64,000 nucleotides of DNA from Cytophagaceae bacterium (lineage in GTDB: Bacteria; Bacteroidota; Bacteroidia; Cytophagales; Spirosomataceae): assembly GCA_947460975.1 (NCBI GenBank), contig CANHGO010000005.1:46235-110234 (forward strand), given 5' to 3'. Each line of letters opens with the position of its first letter. The stretch's first letter is position 1. Below, in pieces: positions 35,484 to 44,341 of this stretch. The translations under genes were made by a program, and so were the position numbers. The notes below the pieces were generated by a model. The model had not been told where the DNA came from. It did no database searches and worked only from the letters and a program-made list of their open reading frames with translations.

Positions 35484-36044
35484 CTATTGGTTAAATTTAT
35501 TCATTGTTTGTTGGATTCCTTCCAAGCAAAAATTCTCGATTATTTCAGAGCTGCGGTCTAAGACGAATGAAATTTGGTCTAATTCTTTGGTTTCAAAGTT
35601 GCCTAACACGTAATCTGCCTGTCTTCCTTTGGGAAAATCACTGCCAATCCCCATGCGCAATCTTCCGTATTCTGTTGTAGTTAAAGATGCCTCTATACTT
35701 TTTAATCCATTATGTCCTCCATTAGATCCTTTAGGTTTTAGTCGAATGGTTTCAAAAGGCAATGCGATGTCATCTAGGACGATTAGCAATCTGTCAATTT
35801 CAATTTTTAATTGTTGGCTCCAGTAGAGAACTGATTTACCACTTAGGTTCATATACGTATTCGGCTTTAATAAATAAATGGTCTTTCCTTTGAGTTTATA
35901 AGACGTAATGGAACCTAGACGGTCCGTTGAAAATTTAATATCCTTTTGTCTGGCCAAATAATCGACAGCCATAAACCCTATGCTATGTCGCGTGAAAAGA
36001 TATTCGGGGCCTATGTTACCTAGGCCAACAATCAGGTAATTCAT
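35484..36044 (-). CDS. pth: Peptidyl-tRNA hydrolase
   Basis: A 186-residue Pth that releases tRNA from stalled peptidyl-tRNA. The start LIVGLGNIGPEYLFTRHSIGF contains the catalytic His of the N-x-x-T/R-H-N/S-x-G motif, and LLIVLDDIALPF, GSNGGHNGLKSI and MGIGSDFP are all family motifs. Confidence 0.94.
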   Translation of the reverse strand: MNYLIVGLGNIGPEYLFTRHSIGFMAVDYLARQKDIKFSTDRLGSITSYKLKGKTIYLLKPNTYMNLSGKSVLYWSQQLKIEIDRLLIVLDDIALPFETIRLKPKGSNGGHNGLKSIEASLTTTEYGRLRMGIGSDFPKGRQADYVLGNFETKELDQISFVLDRSSEIIENFCLEGIQQTMNKFNQ

Positions 36045-36062
36045 GGAATTGATATTATTTTA

Positions 36063-36070
36063 CAAATTTA
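36063..36070 (-). promoter_or_regulatory. pth -7 box
   Basis: TAAATTTG on the minus strand, 18 nt before the pth ATG. Confidence 0.4.
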
Positions 36071-36098
36071 GACATTACCTTCGTTAAAATATTTTGTT

Positions 36099-36845
36099 AT
36101 GGAAAAAATTGCGTGCATCACGGGTGCAAGTTCAGGAATTGGACGAGAAACAGCTTTAGTTTTAGCTGAAAATGGATATAAATTAATTTTATGTGGAAGA
36201 AGAAAAGATCGTCTAGAGTCTTTGCAAAAAGAAATTTCGGTTGATTCCACTATTTTGATCTTTGATGTTCGTGATTTAGGCCAAGTCCAATCTTCCTTTG
36301 CTTCTTTATCTGAAGACTGGAAAAATATAGATGTGTTAATTAATAATGCCGGTAATGCGCATGGACTTTCACCTATTCAAGATGGTGACGTCGCCGATTG
36401 GGATGCGATGATGCATGGAAATGTCAATGGTTTATTATATGTATCTAAATCCGTTATCCCTTTCATGATTGCCCGAAAGCAAGGTCATATTATCAATATT
36501 TCATCGATTGCAGGTAAACAAATTTATGCCAATGGAGCTGTTTATTGTGCTTCTAAAGCAGCTGTTGAGGTTTTATCCCAAGGCATGCGCATTGATCTAA
36601 ATCCTTTTGGTATAAAAGTTTCTAATTTGGCTCCAGGTGCCGTCAATACCGAATTTTCCGCTGTGCGATTTAAAGGAGATGCGGATAAAGCAGATGCGGT
36701 TTACAAGGGTTTTGAGCCGCTTGTAGCTAAGGATGTAGCCGAAGTTTTGAGATTTATGGTGATGGCGCCCGCACATGTTAATTTATCAGACGTGACTTTA
36801 TTGCCCATCGCGCAGGCTTCTGCTAATCTGATTAATCGCATTTAA
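36099..36845 (+). CDS. Short-chain dehydrogenase/reductase (YdfG-like)
   Basis: A 248-residue classical SDR. Visible are the cofactor motif TGASSGIGRET, NNAG (INNAGNAHG), catalytic Ser in INISSIAG and the YxxxK pair (YCASKAA). The C-terminal half resembles NADP-dependent serine/3-hydroxy-acid dehydrogenases of the YdfG group, but the exact substrate cannot be read from sequence. Confidence 0.88.
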   Translation: MEKIACITGASSGIGRETALVLAENGYKLILCGRRKDRLESLQKEISVDSTILIFDVRDLGQVQSSFASLSEDWKNIDVLINNAGNAHGLSPIQDGDVADWDAMMHGNVNGLLYVSKSVIPFMIARKQGHIINISSIAGKQIYANGAVYCASKAAVEVLSQGMRIDLNPFGIKVSNLAPGAVNTEFSAVRFKGDADKADAVYKGFEPLVAKDVAEVLRFMVMAPAHVNLSDVTLLPIAQASANLINRI

Positions 36846-36869
36846 ACTAAGGAATTAAGCTTAAAACGC

Positions 36870-37685
36870 TTAAACTCGCTGGCGTGTTGCTTCAAAAATG
36901 ACAACTCCCGTGGCAACAGATACATTTAAACTACCTACTTGGCCACTTTGTGGAATGGCAGCTAATTCATCTGATTTACGAATCAATTCATCTGAAATTC
37001 CATCTTCTTCTGATCCTAATATGATGGCTAATGGCACCGTTAGGTCGCAAGTGTAGATCGATGTTTTTGTTTTTTCCGTACATGAAACAACTTTCAATCC
37101 CGAATTTTGAAGGAAGTCAACGGTTTGAATTAGGTTTTCCTCTTTACAAACGGGAATAAAATTCAAGGCACCTGAGGACGTTTTCATGGCATCTGCATTA
37201 ATCTGTGCAGCTCCACGCGCTGGAATGACAATGGCATGAACACCCGCACATTCTGCCGTTCTGGCAATGGCTCCAAAATTACGGACGTCTGTAATTCGAT
37301 CTAAAATTAACACTAAGGGTACCTGTCCTTTTTCGAAGGTAGTGGCGATCACATTTTCTAGTTTGGCATAATGTATGGCCGAAACAAAAGCAATCGCTCC
37401 TTGGTGATTTTTTCTTGTGATTCGATTTAACTTTTCTAAAGGAACTTTTTGGACTTGAACCCCTTTTTCCTTAGCCAAATCGAATATTTCAGCATTACCT
37501 AATTCCCTTTGGACTAATAAACGGTCTATTTCTTTCCCTGATCTCAAGGTTTCTAACACCGATTGTATACCGAATACAATTTCTTTGTTATCTGTTTGAG
37601 GGGTCGTAAAATGCCTAAATGGTCTTTTAAATGGGGGTCTCGATTCGTTTTCTTCTGACACGTCGTTTGCTGAAATTTCCGACAA
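36870..37685 (-). CDS. rlmB: 23S rRNA 2'-O-ribose methyltransferase (TrmH family)
   Basis: A 271-residue SPOUT methyltransferase. After a basic N-terminal tail, residues from about 32 (VFGIQSVLETLRSGKEIDRLLVQ) match the L30e-like substrate domain, followed by SPOUT motifs ILDRITDVRNFGAIARTA, ILGSEEDGIS and GSLNVSVATGVVIFE. Best match is RlmB, which modifies G2251 of 23S rRNA; other TrmH subfamilies cannot be excluded fully. Confidence 0.88.
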   Translation of the reverse strand: MSEISANDVSEENESRPPFKRPFRHFTTPQTDNKEIVFGIQSVLETLRSGKEIDRLLVQRELGNAEIFDLAKEKGVQVQKVPLEKLNRITRKNHQGAIAFVSAIHYAKLENVIATTFEKGQVPLVLILDRITDVRNFGAIARTAECAGVHAIVIPARGAAQINADAMKTSSGALNFIPVCKEENLIQTVDFLQNSGLKVVSCTEKTKTSIYTCDLTVPLAIILGSEEDGISDELIRKSDELAAIPQSGQVGSLNVSVATGVVIFEATRQRV

Positions 37686-37711
37686 AGGTCGGCAATATTT
37701 TTTATAATTCT

Positions 37712-38338
37712 TTATGCTTGTCCAATTTCACAGGAATCAGCCATTTTTCTAAAGGTTAAATTGATTCTAGTTCCTGCGATTTTTTTGCTTTTAGGTAAGG
37801 CATGTAGCCAAAATTCTTGTGTCTCCCCTCGCATATCTAATACGCTTCCTGAGTCAAGGATTAGGTCTAATTTAAGGCCTTGGGTTTTATGTTTAAATTG
37901 GAATTTTCTCGTGACACCTAAACTAACCGAAGCGATGCTGCTATTGGGGCTAATGCTTTTTTCGTTGTCACTATGCCAACCCATTCCCTCAGATCCATTA
38001 TGGTAATAATTCAAAAGACATGCATCGTAGGCAGATCCAGTGAGTTTTTCCACGCGTGATTTAATATCTAACAAGGTAGGTGAAAATGGCAAAGCGATTT
38101 TCGATTGGCCTGAATAGCGGTATATGAATGGTTTTTCTGCATACCAAGCAACCTTTCGATCTGTGATATAGGTCTTGCCAAATAGCTTAACCACATCCTG
38201 CTGCCATGGCATTTCAGTAGATAAAAAGGAGAAGTATACCTTTACTTCTTCTGTCGAGAAAGCAATTGGATGATAATCGACATGTCCATCAAAGGGCAAC
38301 AAGTTATTTTGGTTTATATTTCCAATTTGTAATTGCAT
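37712..38338 (-). CDS. AlkB-like 2-oxoglutarate/Fe(II) dioxygenase
   Basis: A 208-residue dioxygenase of the AlkB group that repairs alkylated bases by oxidative demethylation. The metal ligands are in WHSDNE (HxD) and the later His in WLHALP, with RINLTFR supplying the 2-oxoglutarate-binding Arg. The short form resembles ALKBH2/3-like bacterial proteins. It lies in a neighbourhood with another alkylation-damage protein at 42046, though not in an operon. Confidence 0.88.
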   Translation of the reverse strand: MQLQIGNINQNNLLPFDGHVDYHPIAFSTEEVKVYFSFLSTEMPWQQDVVKLFGKTYITDRKVAWYAEKPFIYRYSGQSKIALPFSPTLLDIKSRVEKLTGSAYDACLLNYYHNGSEGMGWHSDNEKSISPNSSIASVSLGVTRKFQFKHKTQGLKLDLILDSGSVLDMRGETQEFWLHALPKSKKIAGTRINLTFRKMADSCEIGQA

Positions 38339-38382
38339 GTGGCAAATTATGAAATATCAATTAAAATCTTTTTAATTATCCT

Positions 38383-38390
38383 TAACTTTG
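38383..38390 (+). promoter_or_regulatory. -7 box of the SAM methyltransferase pair
   Basis: TAACTTTG, 18 nt before the ATG at 38409. Confidence 0.45.
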
Positions 38391-38408
38391 CGCTTCAATT
38401 AATTGAAT

Positions 38409-39179
38409 ATGTACAAAACTACTGAAATAGCCTCGTCTGAAATTGCTTCAGATAACCCCGTTCACCAGCGACTTTTATTTCCATACCAACATGTAAGTCA
38501 TTTAATCAGTGGCAACGTATTGGAAATCGGTTGTGGTACAGGTAGGGGAGTAGGCGTTTTAGCGGATAAGGTTTCTGGATATACTGGGGTAGATAAGAAT
38601 ACTGAATTAATGGAATCGTTGGGTCAAAAGTACCCTGATTTCACTTTTATTGACATGTTTTTGCCTCCACTTCAGGATTTGCCTGATAATCATTTTGATT
38701 TTGTGATTACTTTTCAAGTGATTGAGCATATAGAACCTGATTCTTTTTTTCTGGCAGAAGCGGCCCGAGTTTTAAAACCTGGGGGTAAATTGTATTTGAC
38801 GACGGTCAACAAAAAATTCTCGTTGACTCGTAACCCATGGCACGTGCGTGAATATTATGCGGACGGATTACAGCAACTCATGGAAAAGCATTTTTCTAAC
38901 GTAATTACCGAAGGGGTTCATGGAAACGATAAGGTCATGAAATACTACGAAGAGAATAAAAAGTCGGTGGAACGAATTACCAAATTTGATATTTTCAATT
39001 TGCAATATCGCCTTCCAAGAACTTGGTTGCAGGTTCCTTATGATTTAGCGAATCGCTTAAGCCGCAATTCCTTATCAAATCAAAATAACTCTTTAGTCAA
39101 TTCCATTCAGGTAGATGATTATTTTTTATCGAATGATCCTGAAAATTCACTCGATTTCTTTTACACCGGAATCAAATAA
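38409..39179 (+). CDS. Class I SAM-dependent methyltransferase
   Basis: A 256-residue Methyltransf_11/UbiE-like protein. SAM motif I is VLEIGCGTGRGVGVLA; motif post-I YTGVDKN; FDFVITFQVIEHI and AARVLKPGGKLYLTT are motifs IV-V. The C-terminal 80 residues are unlike ubiquinone/menaquinone enzymes, and the substrate is unknown. A TTG two codons upstream is in frame, but the ATG at 38409 is preferred. The next methyltransferase gene starts 3 bp after its stop. Confidence 0.85.
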   Translation: MYKTTEIASSEIASDNPVHQRLLFPYQHVSHLISGNVLEIGCGTGRGVGVLADKVSGYTGVDKNTELMESLGQKYPDFTFIDMFLPPLQDLPDNHFDFVITFQVIEHIEPDSFFLAEAARVLKPGGKLYLTTVNKKFSLTRNPWHVREYYADGLQQLMEKHFSNVITEGVHGNDKVMKYYEENKKSVERITKFDIFNLQYRLPRTWLQVPYDLANRLSRNSLSNQNNSLVNSIQVDDYFLSNDPENSLDFFYTGIK

Positions 39180-39182
39180 TTC

Positions 39183-39821
39183 ATGGAATTTATCGATTCA
39201 AATATTGAAGCGTATTCTCAATCATTTTCAGATCCTGAAAGCGCTTTATTGAAAGAATTAAATCGGGAAACACATGCCTTGATTTTGCAGCCTAGAATGC
39301 TTTCAGGGCATTTGCAAGGCCGATTTTTATCCTTAATTTCTAAAATTTTACAGCCCAAACTTATTCTTGAAATAGGTACCTATACAGGTTATTCCGCATT
39401 GTGCTTGGCGGAAGGATTGGATGAAAAAGGCCATTTAATCACCCTCGACATCAATGAAGAGTTGGAGACTTTTGCCCGTTCGTTTTTCAATCGATCTCCA
39501 TATGCTGCTCAAATCGATTATCGAATTGCAGACGCAAAAGTTGAAGTAAAGAATATTGATGGCCCTATTGATTTGGTTTTTATTGACGCTGACAAAAGGA
39601 ATTATGCCACTTATTTTGATTTGGTGATCGACAAAGTGCGTTCAGGAGGACTTATTATCGTCGACAATGTTTTGTGGAGTGGTAAAATCATTGATGCATC
39701 TGCACAGGATAAATCAACGGTTGCCTTACGAGATTTCAATCAAAAATGCCTAGATGATGCTCGCGTTGAAAAAACGCTTCTTCCGCTTCGAGATGGGTTA
39801 TTGATCCTTAGAAAAAAATAA
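39183..39821 (+). CDS. O-methyltransferase (caffeoyl-CoA OMT/TrmR-like)
   Basis: A 212-residue class I methyltransferase with ILEIGTYTGYSALCLA (motif I), DLVFIDADKRNY (metal-ligand Asp region) and GGLIIVDNVLWSGK, the standard layout of the COMT-like family. In Bacillus the similar TrmR methylates wobble uridine in tRNA; that function is possible here. Converges with mltD with no gap. Confidence 0.87.
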   Translation: MEFIDSNIEAYSQSFSDPESALLKELNRETHALILQPRMLSGHLQGRFLSLISKILQPKLILEIGTYTGYSALCLAEGLDEKGHLITLDINEELETFARSFFNRSPYAAQIDYRIADAKVEVKNIDGPIDLVFIDADKRNYATYFDLVIDKVRSGGLIIVDNVLWSGKIIDASAQDKSTVALRDFNQKCLDDARVEKTLLPLRDGLLILRKK

Positions 39822-41360
39822 TTAGGGGATTAGCTTTATTTTTTGCCCTATTTTCAAGCTTGGATTCTTAGCCAAATTATTCCATTTAATTAAATCCTCT
39901 GTTGAAATCGAGTAGGTCTTCGAAATTCTAAATAGCGTTTCTCCAGCTTGTACCGTATGTATCGTATGTTTTATTTCAGTGGCATTGGAGGTTTCTACGT
40001 GAAGCTCGACTTCCTGTTTTTCGGCCACTTTATTTTTGCTTTCTACCTTCAAGACCTCAGATTCCGATTTTATACTGATTTCTCTAGAATCTGCGGGTGC
40101 AATGATAAAGCTATTTCCTTTTTCACTAGTTGTGATGTTGCGCGCCGGCTCTTCTTCCTTCTTTTTTTCAATAATGACAATGTTATTCTCTTTTTTGGGC
40201 GCATTTTTCGCCTTTTTATCTAACTGTTGGGATATCACTTCCAACATAGGAACCGCACGCTTCACTTTTATTTTTTGACCTAACGTGATCATCGTCTTCA
40301 TGTCAAATCCATTTAATTTAAGAAGCTCAGGTAATTTCATTTCATACTTACTCGCGATCGACGAAAGTGTTTCTCCTGAAATGACGGTGTGGGAGCGGGT
40401 CTCAATTTGATCCGACATGATTGTCGCGTTTTTCGATTTTTTGGTTGGACTTGGCTGATATAATTTACTAGAATCCACGGAAGCCGTTAATATTTGAGTC
40501 TCAATAGGTTCAATAAATGGCTTATTGGTATTAGAAACAAAGGTCTTAATATTGCTTGGATGGTAAATTGTATACATTTTGTCATTGGGTATCCAATCTT
40601 TTAAAATCCAAGCATTGTGTTTTTTTAAATCGTCGTATGACAATTGAAGCGAATCCGATAACTCATATAGGTTTCTTCCCCCCGTCGTTTGCATAGTGAC
40701 CATCGTATTTTCTAGGTCAATGTTGGGTTCGTTTTGTAATTTGTCTTCCCAAAAATGTTTGTAGGCTAGGAAACGGATCAAATACCAATCGGTCGATGAG
40801 TCCACTTCTATTTCCGTTTTACCTTTCCAATCTTGGGCATAATTTGTCTTTTTTAGCGTTCCTAGGCCCATTCTGTAGGATAGCAAGGTGCTTAGCCAAT
40901 TATCCAACACACCGTTATTTCGAGTAAAATAGTTGACCGCTCCCTTTGTTGACTCAATAATATGCCTTCTTTCGTCTATTTGTTTATCCACCTTCATCCC
41001 TACGTCGATCGCCGTTTCAAGTTTAAATTGCCAATAACCCACAGCTGCAGAAGTAGAAACGGCATTGGGATTTAATGTACTTTCTTGGACACATAAATAT
41101 TTGAATTCGTCAGGGATGTTTCCCTCTTTCAAAATGGGTTCAATTAAAGGGAAATAAAGCCGCATCTTGGCTAATAAAGCTGTTGAATAGCGCTTGTTGG
41201 CCCCCAGCATATTGAATTCTTTATCAAAAATGGGTTTGGCGGAAGCGTGAATAATTACCTTAACATTCCCTATGGATATCGTGTCTGGTAAATCCTTATA
41301 CGCAATTGCGTAAAAAGAAATCGAAATAAGCAACAAGAAAAGGTGGATGATCCTATACAA
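39822..41360 (-). CDS. mltD: Membrane-bound lytic murein transglycosylase with LysM domains
   Basis: A 512-residue secreted protein. Signal peptide about residues 1-20; SLT-type transglycosylase domain about residues 75-190 with the catalytic Glu in CVQESTLNP and the SAAVGYWQF motif; two LysM peptidoglycan-binding domains (about residues 322-366 and 467-512) separated by a Lys/Glu-rich linker. Translation appears to start at TTG, as no ATG precedes the signal peptide. It cleaves peptidoglycan glycan strands. Two overlapping -7 boxes lie upstream. Confidence 0.9.
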   Translation of the reverse strand: MYRIIHLFLLLISISFYAIAYKDLPDTISIGNVKVIIHASAKPIFDKEFNMLGANKRYSTALLAKMRLYFPLIEPILKEGNIPDEFKYLCVQESTLNPNAVSTSAAVGYWQFKLETAIDVGMKVDKQIDERRHIIESTKGAVNYFTRNNGVLDNWLSTLLSYRMGLGTLKKTNYAQDWKGKTEIEVDSSTDWYLIRFLAYKHFWEDKLQNEPNIDLENTMVTMQTTGGRNLYELSDSLQLSYDDLKKHNAWILKDWIPNDKMYTIYHPSNIKTFVSNTNKPFIEPIETQILTASVDSSKLYQPSPTKKSKNATIMSDQIETRSHTVISGETLSSIASKYEMKLPELLKLNGFDMKTMITLGQKIKVKRAVPMLEVISQQLDKKAKNAPKKENNIVIIEKKKEEEPARNITTSEKGNSFIIAPADSREISIKSESEVLKVESKNKVAEKQEVELHVETSNATEIKHTIHTVQAGETLFRISKTYSISTEDLIKWNNLAKNPSLKIGQKIKLIP

Positions 41361-41382
41361 ATTCTTCAGGATATTGTGTTTG

Positions 41383-41399
41383 CAAAATTACCAAAATTA
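41383..41399 (-). promoter_or_regulatory. Two -7 boxes upstream of mltD
   Basis: TAATTTTG occurs twice on the minus strand (41383-41390 and 41392-41399). The nearer one would give a leader of about 18 nt before the TTG start codon. Confidence 0.4.
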
Positions 41400-41446
41400 T
41401 CTAATTAAACGGCAATGACCTGATTTTATTGCCCCTAGATATTTCT

Positions 41447-41454
41447 TACCTTTG
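41447..41454 (+). promoter_or_regulatory. -7 box of the DUF3109 gene
   Basis: TACCTTTG, exact TAnnTTTG, 18 nt before the ATG at 41473. Confidence 0.5.
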
Positions 41455-41472
41455 GGAAAAAATAGGAATCAA

Positions 41473-42045
41473 ATGATTTTAATTAACGATACAGTCATTA
41501 GTGAGGATGTGGCAGATGAATTTTTCGTCTGTGATTTAGCTAAATGTAAGGGTGCTTGTTGTGTAGAGGGTGATATGGGCGCGCCATTGGAAGAAGAAGA
41601 ATTAGCCATTTTAGATCGAATTCAGGAAGACATAAAGCCGTTTTTATCGGCCGATGGTCTTGCGGAAATAGCCAAACAAGGCAATTATATTAAAGAGGAA
41701 GATGGAGATTTTTCCACTCCCATTATTGCCGGTCGGGAATGTGTGTATGCGCTTTATGATGAAAAGGGTCACTTGAAATGTGGCATCGAACAGGCCTATT
41801 TTGCGGGTAAATCCGATTTCAGAAAACCGATTTCTTGCCATTTATATCCGATTCGGATTCAAAAATTAGCTGAATACCAAGCCTTAAATTATGATCGTTG
41901 GACAATCTGTTCCGACGCCTGTTCGCATGGAAAAGAATTGGGTGTACCTATTTATAAGTTTTTAAAAGATCCTTTGATTCGGAAATTTGGCACCGCTTGG
42001 TACACTGAATTGGAAAAAGAAATAGACGAACGAAAGCTCGATTAA
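41473..42045 (+). CDS. DUF3109 family cysteine-rich protein
   Basis: A 190-residue DUF3109 protein typical of Bacteroidota. Conserved cysteine-rich N-terminus FVCDLAKCKGACCVEGDMGAP and further cysteines in GRECVYAL, ISCHLYPIRI and WTICSDACSHG suggest a metal- or Fe-S-binding role, related to the YkgJ CxxC type. Function is not known. The ATG at 41473 follows a -7 box; the ATL gene starts directly after the stop. Confidence 0.88.
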   Translation: MILINDTVISEDVADEFFVCDLAKCKGACCVEGDMGAPLEEEELAILDRIQEDIKPFLSADGLAEIAKQGNYIKEEDGDFSTPIIAGRECVYALYDEKGHLKCGIEQAYFAGKSDFRKPISCHLYPIRIQKLAEYQALNYDRWTICSDACSHGKELGVPIYKFLKDPLIRKFGTAWYTELEKEIDERKLD

Positions 42046-42372
42046 ATGAAAAATCCGAATGCGTTTGATGATATTTATGCCTTAGTTAAATTGATTCCCA
42101 ATGGCCGAGTGAGTTCATATGGGGCCATTGCAGCTTATTTAGGGATGAAAGGGGGAGCTAGAATGGTAGGCTGGGCCATGAATGCTTCGCATACGGATCC
42201 TGAAATTCCGGCTCATCGGGTGGTCAATCGCAATGGAGTCTTAACCGGTAAAAACTTTTTTGGGGAGGGTGTGATGCAAGATCGCTTGGAATCAGAAGGT
42301 CTAGTGATACAAGAGGATCAAATCATTGATTATCCTAAGGTTTTTTGGGATCCTATGATTGAACTTCTTTAA
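42046..42372 (+). CDS. Alkyltransferase-like (ATL) protein lacking the catalytic Cys
   Basis: A 108-residue protein equal to the DNA-binding domain of O6-methylguanine-DNA methyltransferases (VSSYGAIAAYLGMKGGARMVGWAMN). The active-site PCHR motif reads PAHR, Ala56 in place of Cys, so it cannot transfer the alkyl group. ATL proteins bind O6-alkylguanine and hand the lesion to nucleotide excision repair. It is read directly after the DUF3109 gene with no gap. Confidence 0.9.
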   Translation: MKNPNAFDDIYALVKLIPNGRVSSYGAIAAYLGMKGGARMVGWAMNASHTDPEIPAHRVVNRNGVLTGKNFFGEGVMQDRLESEGLVIQEDQIIDYPKVFWDPMIELL

Positions 42373-43166
42373 TCAATTTTATATAGAAATTTCTTTCCGC
42401 CCAGTCCACTCATCTGCCTTTTGATATTAGCTGTTCTTTTATTGACGTAATTTGATGGATTTTCAATCGAGAATCGAATGGGATTAGGTAAACAAGCTGC
42501 GAGTCTAGCGGCTTCTGTGGTGCTGGCCTCTTCGGCCGAGTGCTTGTAAAAGCGCCTGCTGGCTGATTCTACGCCAAAAGTCATTTTGCCCGTTTCAGCC
42601 ACATTTAAATACACTTCCATAATGCGTTTCTTCCCCCAAACTAGCTCAATCATTAGCGTAAAATACACTTCTAGTCCTTTACGAATGTAGCTTCTATCTT
42701 GCCATAAAAATACATTTTTGGCCACTTGCTGAGATATGGTACTGGCCCCTTTGATTTTCTTGCCTTTCATATTGGACTGAACGGCGCCCCACATCGACTT
42801 AAAATCAAAGCCATAATGATCAGGGAACAATTGGTCTTCAGAGGCTAGGATGGCTAGTGGGTAATTTTTTGATATTTGTGAATATGGCGTCCATTGGCTA
42901 TAAATCTGGCTTGGTTTCCCTTCCGTCATTGCGTCAATCTTCCGACTGGCCATGGTAGGCGTAAAATAAATTGGTACAAATTTTAATAAGACAATGGCAA
43001 AAACCGTAGACAACCATACATAAAATAGATAAAGCCCCAGTTTTCTAAAAAAATAAGCAAAGCTCCATTTTTGATTTTTCTTGCGTGGATTGTCGGTCAC
43101 GTTGTCAAATTTAGACGACCCAGTTTTTGATTTAAAATCCTTATTAAATGTGACTCTTTTAGCCAT
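42369..43166 (-). CDS. mtgA: Monofunctional peptidoglycan glycosyltransferase
   Basis: A 265-residue GT51 enzyme without a transpeptidase domain. One transmembrane helix (about residues 38-62), the catalytic Glu in ASEDQLFPDHYGFD, then KGASTISQQVAKN and the third motif GKKRIMEVYLNVAETG. It polymerises lipid II into glycan strands. It overlaps the convergent ATL gene by 4 bp. Confidence 0.93.
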   Translation of the reverse strand: MAKRVTFNKDFKSKTGSSKFDNVTDNPRKKNQKWSFAYFFRKLGLYLFYVWLSTVFAIVLLKFVPIYFTPTMASRKIDAMTEGKPSQIYSQWTPYSQISKNYPLAILASEDQLFPDHYGFDFKSMWGAVQSNMKGKKIKGASTISQQVAKNVFLWQDRSYIRKGLEVYFTLMIELVWGKKRIMEVYLNVAETGKMTFGVESASRRFYKHSAEEASTTEAARLAACLPNPIRFSIENPSNYVNKRTANIKRQMSGLGGKKFLYKID

Positions 43167-43211
43167 GAGCTATAAAAAATATTTAAGTTTAAATTTACGA
43201 CTAAAAAATAA

Positions 43212-44336
43212 TCAAACAATAAAAAGGTCGGCCGCTAATTTATCAGCCATCAATGCTCCTGTTTCAGTCAAAATTAAGTGACCATTAGAAACATGAGCCC
43301 ATTCCTTTTTTTGCCAAATGTTGAATAAATAATCTGGGGCCTGAACTTTTAATTGGCTAAATACCTGTTCGATTTTTGAGCACTCAATTCCCCATTTGGT
43401 TCTCAATCGGGTCATGATGTATTCATTAATTTTATTGGCCTCCGTTAAAATTTCAATTTCCGCAGGGATCGATCCCTCGTTAATCGCTTTCGTATATACG
43501 CCATTTTTAGCCACATTCCATTGCCTTGAAACTTGGTTAAAGCTGTGTGCAGAGGGGCCAATTCCCAAATAGGATTCTTGGTTCCAGTAGCTTGTATTAT
43601 GTTTCGAATATTGTTGGTTTTTAGCAAAATTCGATGTTTCATAGGCTTCAAAGCCTTTTTCTGCTAACAAATTCCGGGTGAATGAAAATTTTTGTGATTG
43701 GATAGCCTCAGGCAATTCTTTAAAAACACCCTTTTTCTTTTGTTGGCCAAATACCGTTTTAGGTTCTATGGTTAAACTATAGGCTGAAATATGATTGACT
43801 TGTGTGTCAACCGCCATATTAATATCATGTGCAAGGTCTTTCAGTTCATTGTCCGGAATTCCGTAGATTAAATCGATGCTGATGTTATCAATGCCTATAT
43901 TTTGCGCGGTAGAAATGCATGTTAGCGCATGCGCCGACGAATGATTCCGATTTAGAAAACGTAGATTTTCTTCTCGAAAGGATTGAATTCCTATACTAAG
44001 CCGATTGATTACCAGCGTTTTAAGGTCTGACAAATAAGTTGGATTTAAATCCTCAGGATTAGCTTCTAAGGTAATTTCTGCCTCATTTTCGACGGAGAAA
44101 AACTGATGAATCGTGTTCAATATTTGTTCTAATTCTACCGCAGAAAGTAGGGAAGGGGTCCCTCCGCCAAAGTAAATGGTCTTCAAACTTTGATCACCTA
44201 AATAATCTTTTTGAAGGGCTATTTCTCGGCAAATGGCATTCACTAAATCCGATTTAGAAGCTGTATTTGTGCTAAAATGAAAGTCGCAATAGTGACATGC
44301 TTGATGGCAAAAAGGAATATGTAGGTAGAGATGCAA
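43212..44336 (-). CDS. hemW: Radical SAM heme chaperone HemW
   Basis: A 374-residue radical SAM protein once annotated as oxygen-independent coproporphyrinogen oxidase. CxxxCxxC at residues 10, 14 and 17 (HIPFCHQACHYCDFH), YFGGGTPSLL and the HemN-like C-terminal domain are present. The extra N-terminal part of true HemN is absent, and the HNTSYWNQESYLGIGPSAHSF region is typical of HemW. Adjacent to and just downstream of the M16 protease (5 bp). Confidence 0.9.
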   Translation of the reverse strand: MHLYLHIPFCHQACHYCDFHFSTNTASKSDLVNAICREIALQKDYLGDQSLKTIYFGGGTPSLLSAVELEQILNTIHQFFSVENEAEITLEANPEDLNPTYLSDLKTLVINRLSIGIQSFREENLRFLNRNHSSAHALTCISTAQNIGIDNISIDLIYGIPDNELKDLAHDINMAVDTQVNHISAYSLTIEPKTVFGQQKKKGVFKELPEAIQSQKFSFTRNLLAEKGFEAYETSNFAKNQQYSKHNTSYWNQESYLGIGPSAHSFNQVSRQWNVAKNGVYTKAINEGSIPAEIEILTEANKINEYIMTRLRTKWGIECSKIEQVFSQLKVQAPDYLFNIWQKKEWAHVSNGHLILTETGALMADKLAADLFIV

Positions 44337-44341
44337 GATCT

